Part shown: one piece after another, positions 5,182 to 5,376 of the stretch | Numbering within the stretch: the stretch's first letter is position 1 | Layout: every line of letters begins with the position of its first letter | NCBI GenBank assembly: GCA_964479435.1 | Contig: CAYZME010000104.1 | Span: forward strand, 1 to 5,376 | Direction of reading: 5' to 3' | Length of the DNA: 5,376 nt | DNA from: JAAYKS01 sp964479435 | Lineage (GTDB): Bacteria > Bacillota > Clostridia > Saccharofermentanales > UBA5734 | Made by a program: the position numbers and the translations under genes | The notes under the pieces: generated by a model | Database searches by the model: none | Seen by the model: only the letters and a program-made list of their open reading frames with translations | Told to the model about the DNA's origin: nothing

Positions 5182-5376
5182 CGACGGATAACGAATCACC
5201 CCCGCGCGCCTCGCGACTCAACCAGCTGAACGCGCAAAGCGGACTGTGCTCGCGCCGCGAGGCCGACCAGTGGATTGCCGACGGGCGTGTGACCGTCGAC
5301 GGAAAAGCGGCCAACCTCGGCGACCGGGTCGATGACCCGGCCACCGTCCGCGTCGACGGCAAGCCGTTGCCGGCCC
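5178..5376 (+). CDS. S4-domain pseudouridine synthase (RsuA/RluB/RluF family), N-terminal part
   Basis: The first 66 codons are in the window. After a short polar leader they encode an S4 RNA-binding domain: RLNQLNAQSGLCSRREADQW (13-32) followed by IADGRVTVDGKAANLGDRV (33-51) and TVRVDGKPL (56-64). This arrangement, RLN…SGLCSRREAD…I..GRVTV.GK, is the signature of RsuA/RluB/RluE/RluF enzymes, which place single pseudouridines in 16S or 23S rRNA. The catalytic domain, with its Asp nucleophile, is beyond the edge, so the exact member cannot be named; RluB and RluF are the closest by the S4 sequence. The start is GTG, overlapping the kinase stop as GTGA, with GAGGAGG 7 bases upstream. It belongs to a different family from the RluA-type enzyme on the opposite arm. 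Another S4 protein is possible in principle but much less likely given the SRREAD motif. Confidence 0.85.
   Translation, partial: MTTDNESPPRASRLNQLNAQSGLCSRREADQWIADGRVTVDGKAANLGDRVDDPATVRVDGKPLPA
5324..5340. repeat. 7-bp hairpin with triloop in the S4 gene
   Basis: CCGGGTC (5324-5330) and GACCCGG (5334-5340) are exact reverse complements around GAT. It encodes RVDDP after the S4 core. At 7 pairs in GC-rich sequence it may be coincidental. Confidence 0.45.

Noticed and set aside
4354..5199. 281-residue open frame antisense to the kinase
   Set aside because: It is a typical long shadow frame in GC-rich sequence, has low-complexity composition (many Gln, Arg, Gly, His) and no recognisable motif; the plus strand encodes an intact kinase here.
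1..5376. CRISPR array, tRNA, rRNA, insertion sequence or defence island
   Set aside because: I saw no regularly spaced repeats, no transposase or integrase motifs, no terminal inverted repeats and no tRNA-like cloverleaf; nearly all sequence is accounted for by housekeeping-type genes.

Overview
The window is GC-rich (roughly 60% by eye) and densely packed with seven genes, two of them cut by the window edges. Strong AGGAGG-type ribosome binding sites, a rubrerythrin, a lineage-typical pairing of a RlmI-like methyltransferase with a short RluA-type pseudouridine synthase, and a PhoR-like kinase carrying HAMP and PAS domains suggest a Gram-positive, probably anaerobic, GC-rich member of the Firmicutes (Clostridia or a relative). 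This placement is inference from gene content, not a database match.

Layout: two transcription units diverge from an AT-rich control region around 2583-2612. The minus-strand unit runs leftwards: SAM-dependent RNA methyltransferase (2505 to 1612), RluA-family pseudouridine synthase (1619 to 870), SanA/YdcF-type membrane-anchored DUF218 protein (886 to 179), then the first 41 codons of a rubrerythrin (from 125 off the left edge). The first three genes overlap one another by 8 and 17 bases and are almost certainly one operon. The rubrerythrin follows after a 53-base gap that holds its own extended -10 promoter, and I see no terminator between them.

The plus-strand unit runs rightwards: OmpR/PhoB-type response regulator (2660-3361), its sensor histidine kinase (3370-5181), and the start of an S4-domain RsuA/RluB-family pseudouridine synthase (from 5178 off the right edge). 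The regulator and kinase are 8 bases apart, and the kinase stop overlaps the GTG start of the pseudouridine synthase in a GTGA junction.

Taken together, the window links a membrane sensor system with RNA modification: one predicted RNA methyltransferase and two unrelated pseudouridine synthase families lie on the two arms of one divergent control region. All these families are known, and I do not see a novel defence, mobile or CRISPR-like system. The least explained features are the overlapping divergent -10 elements with an imperfect palindrome, and several long perfect inverted repeats inside coding sequence, two of which have 10-bp arms. The only non-coding stretch of note is 2506-2659 (154 bases), described below; there is no gene-free stretch over 300 bases.
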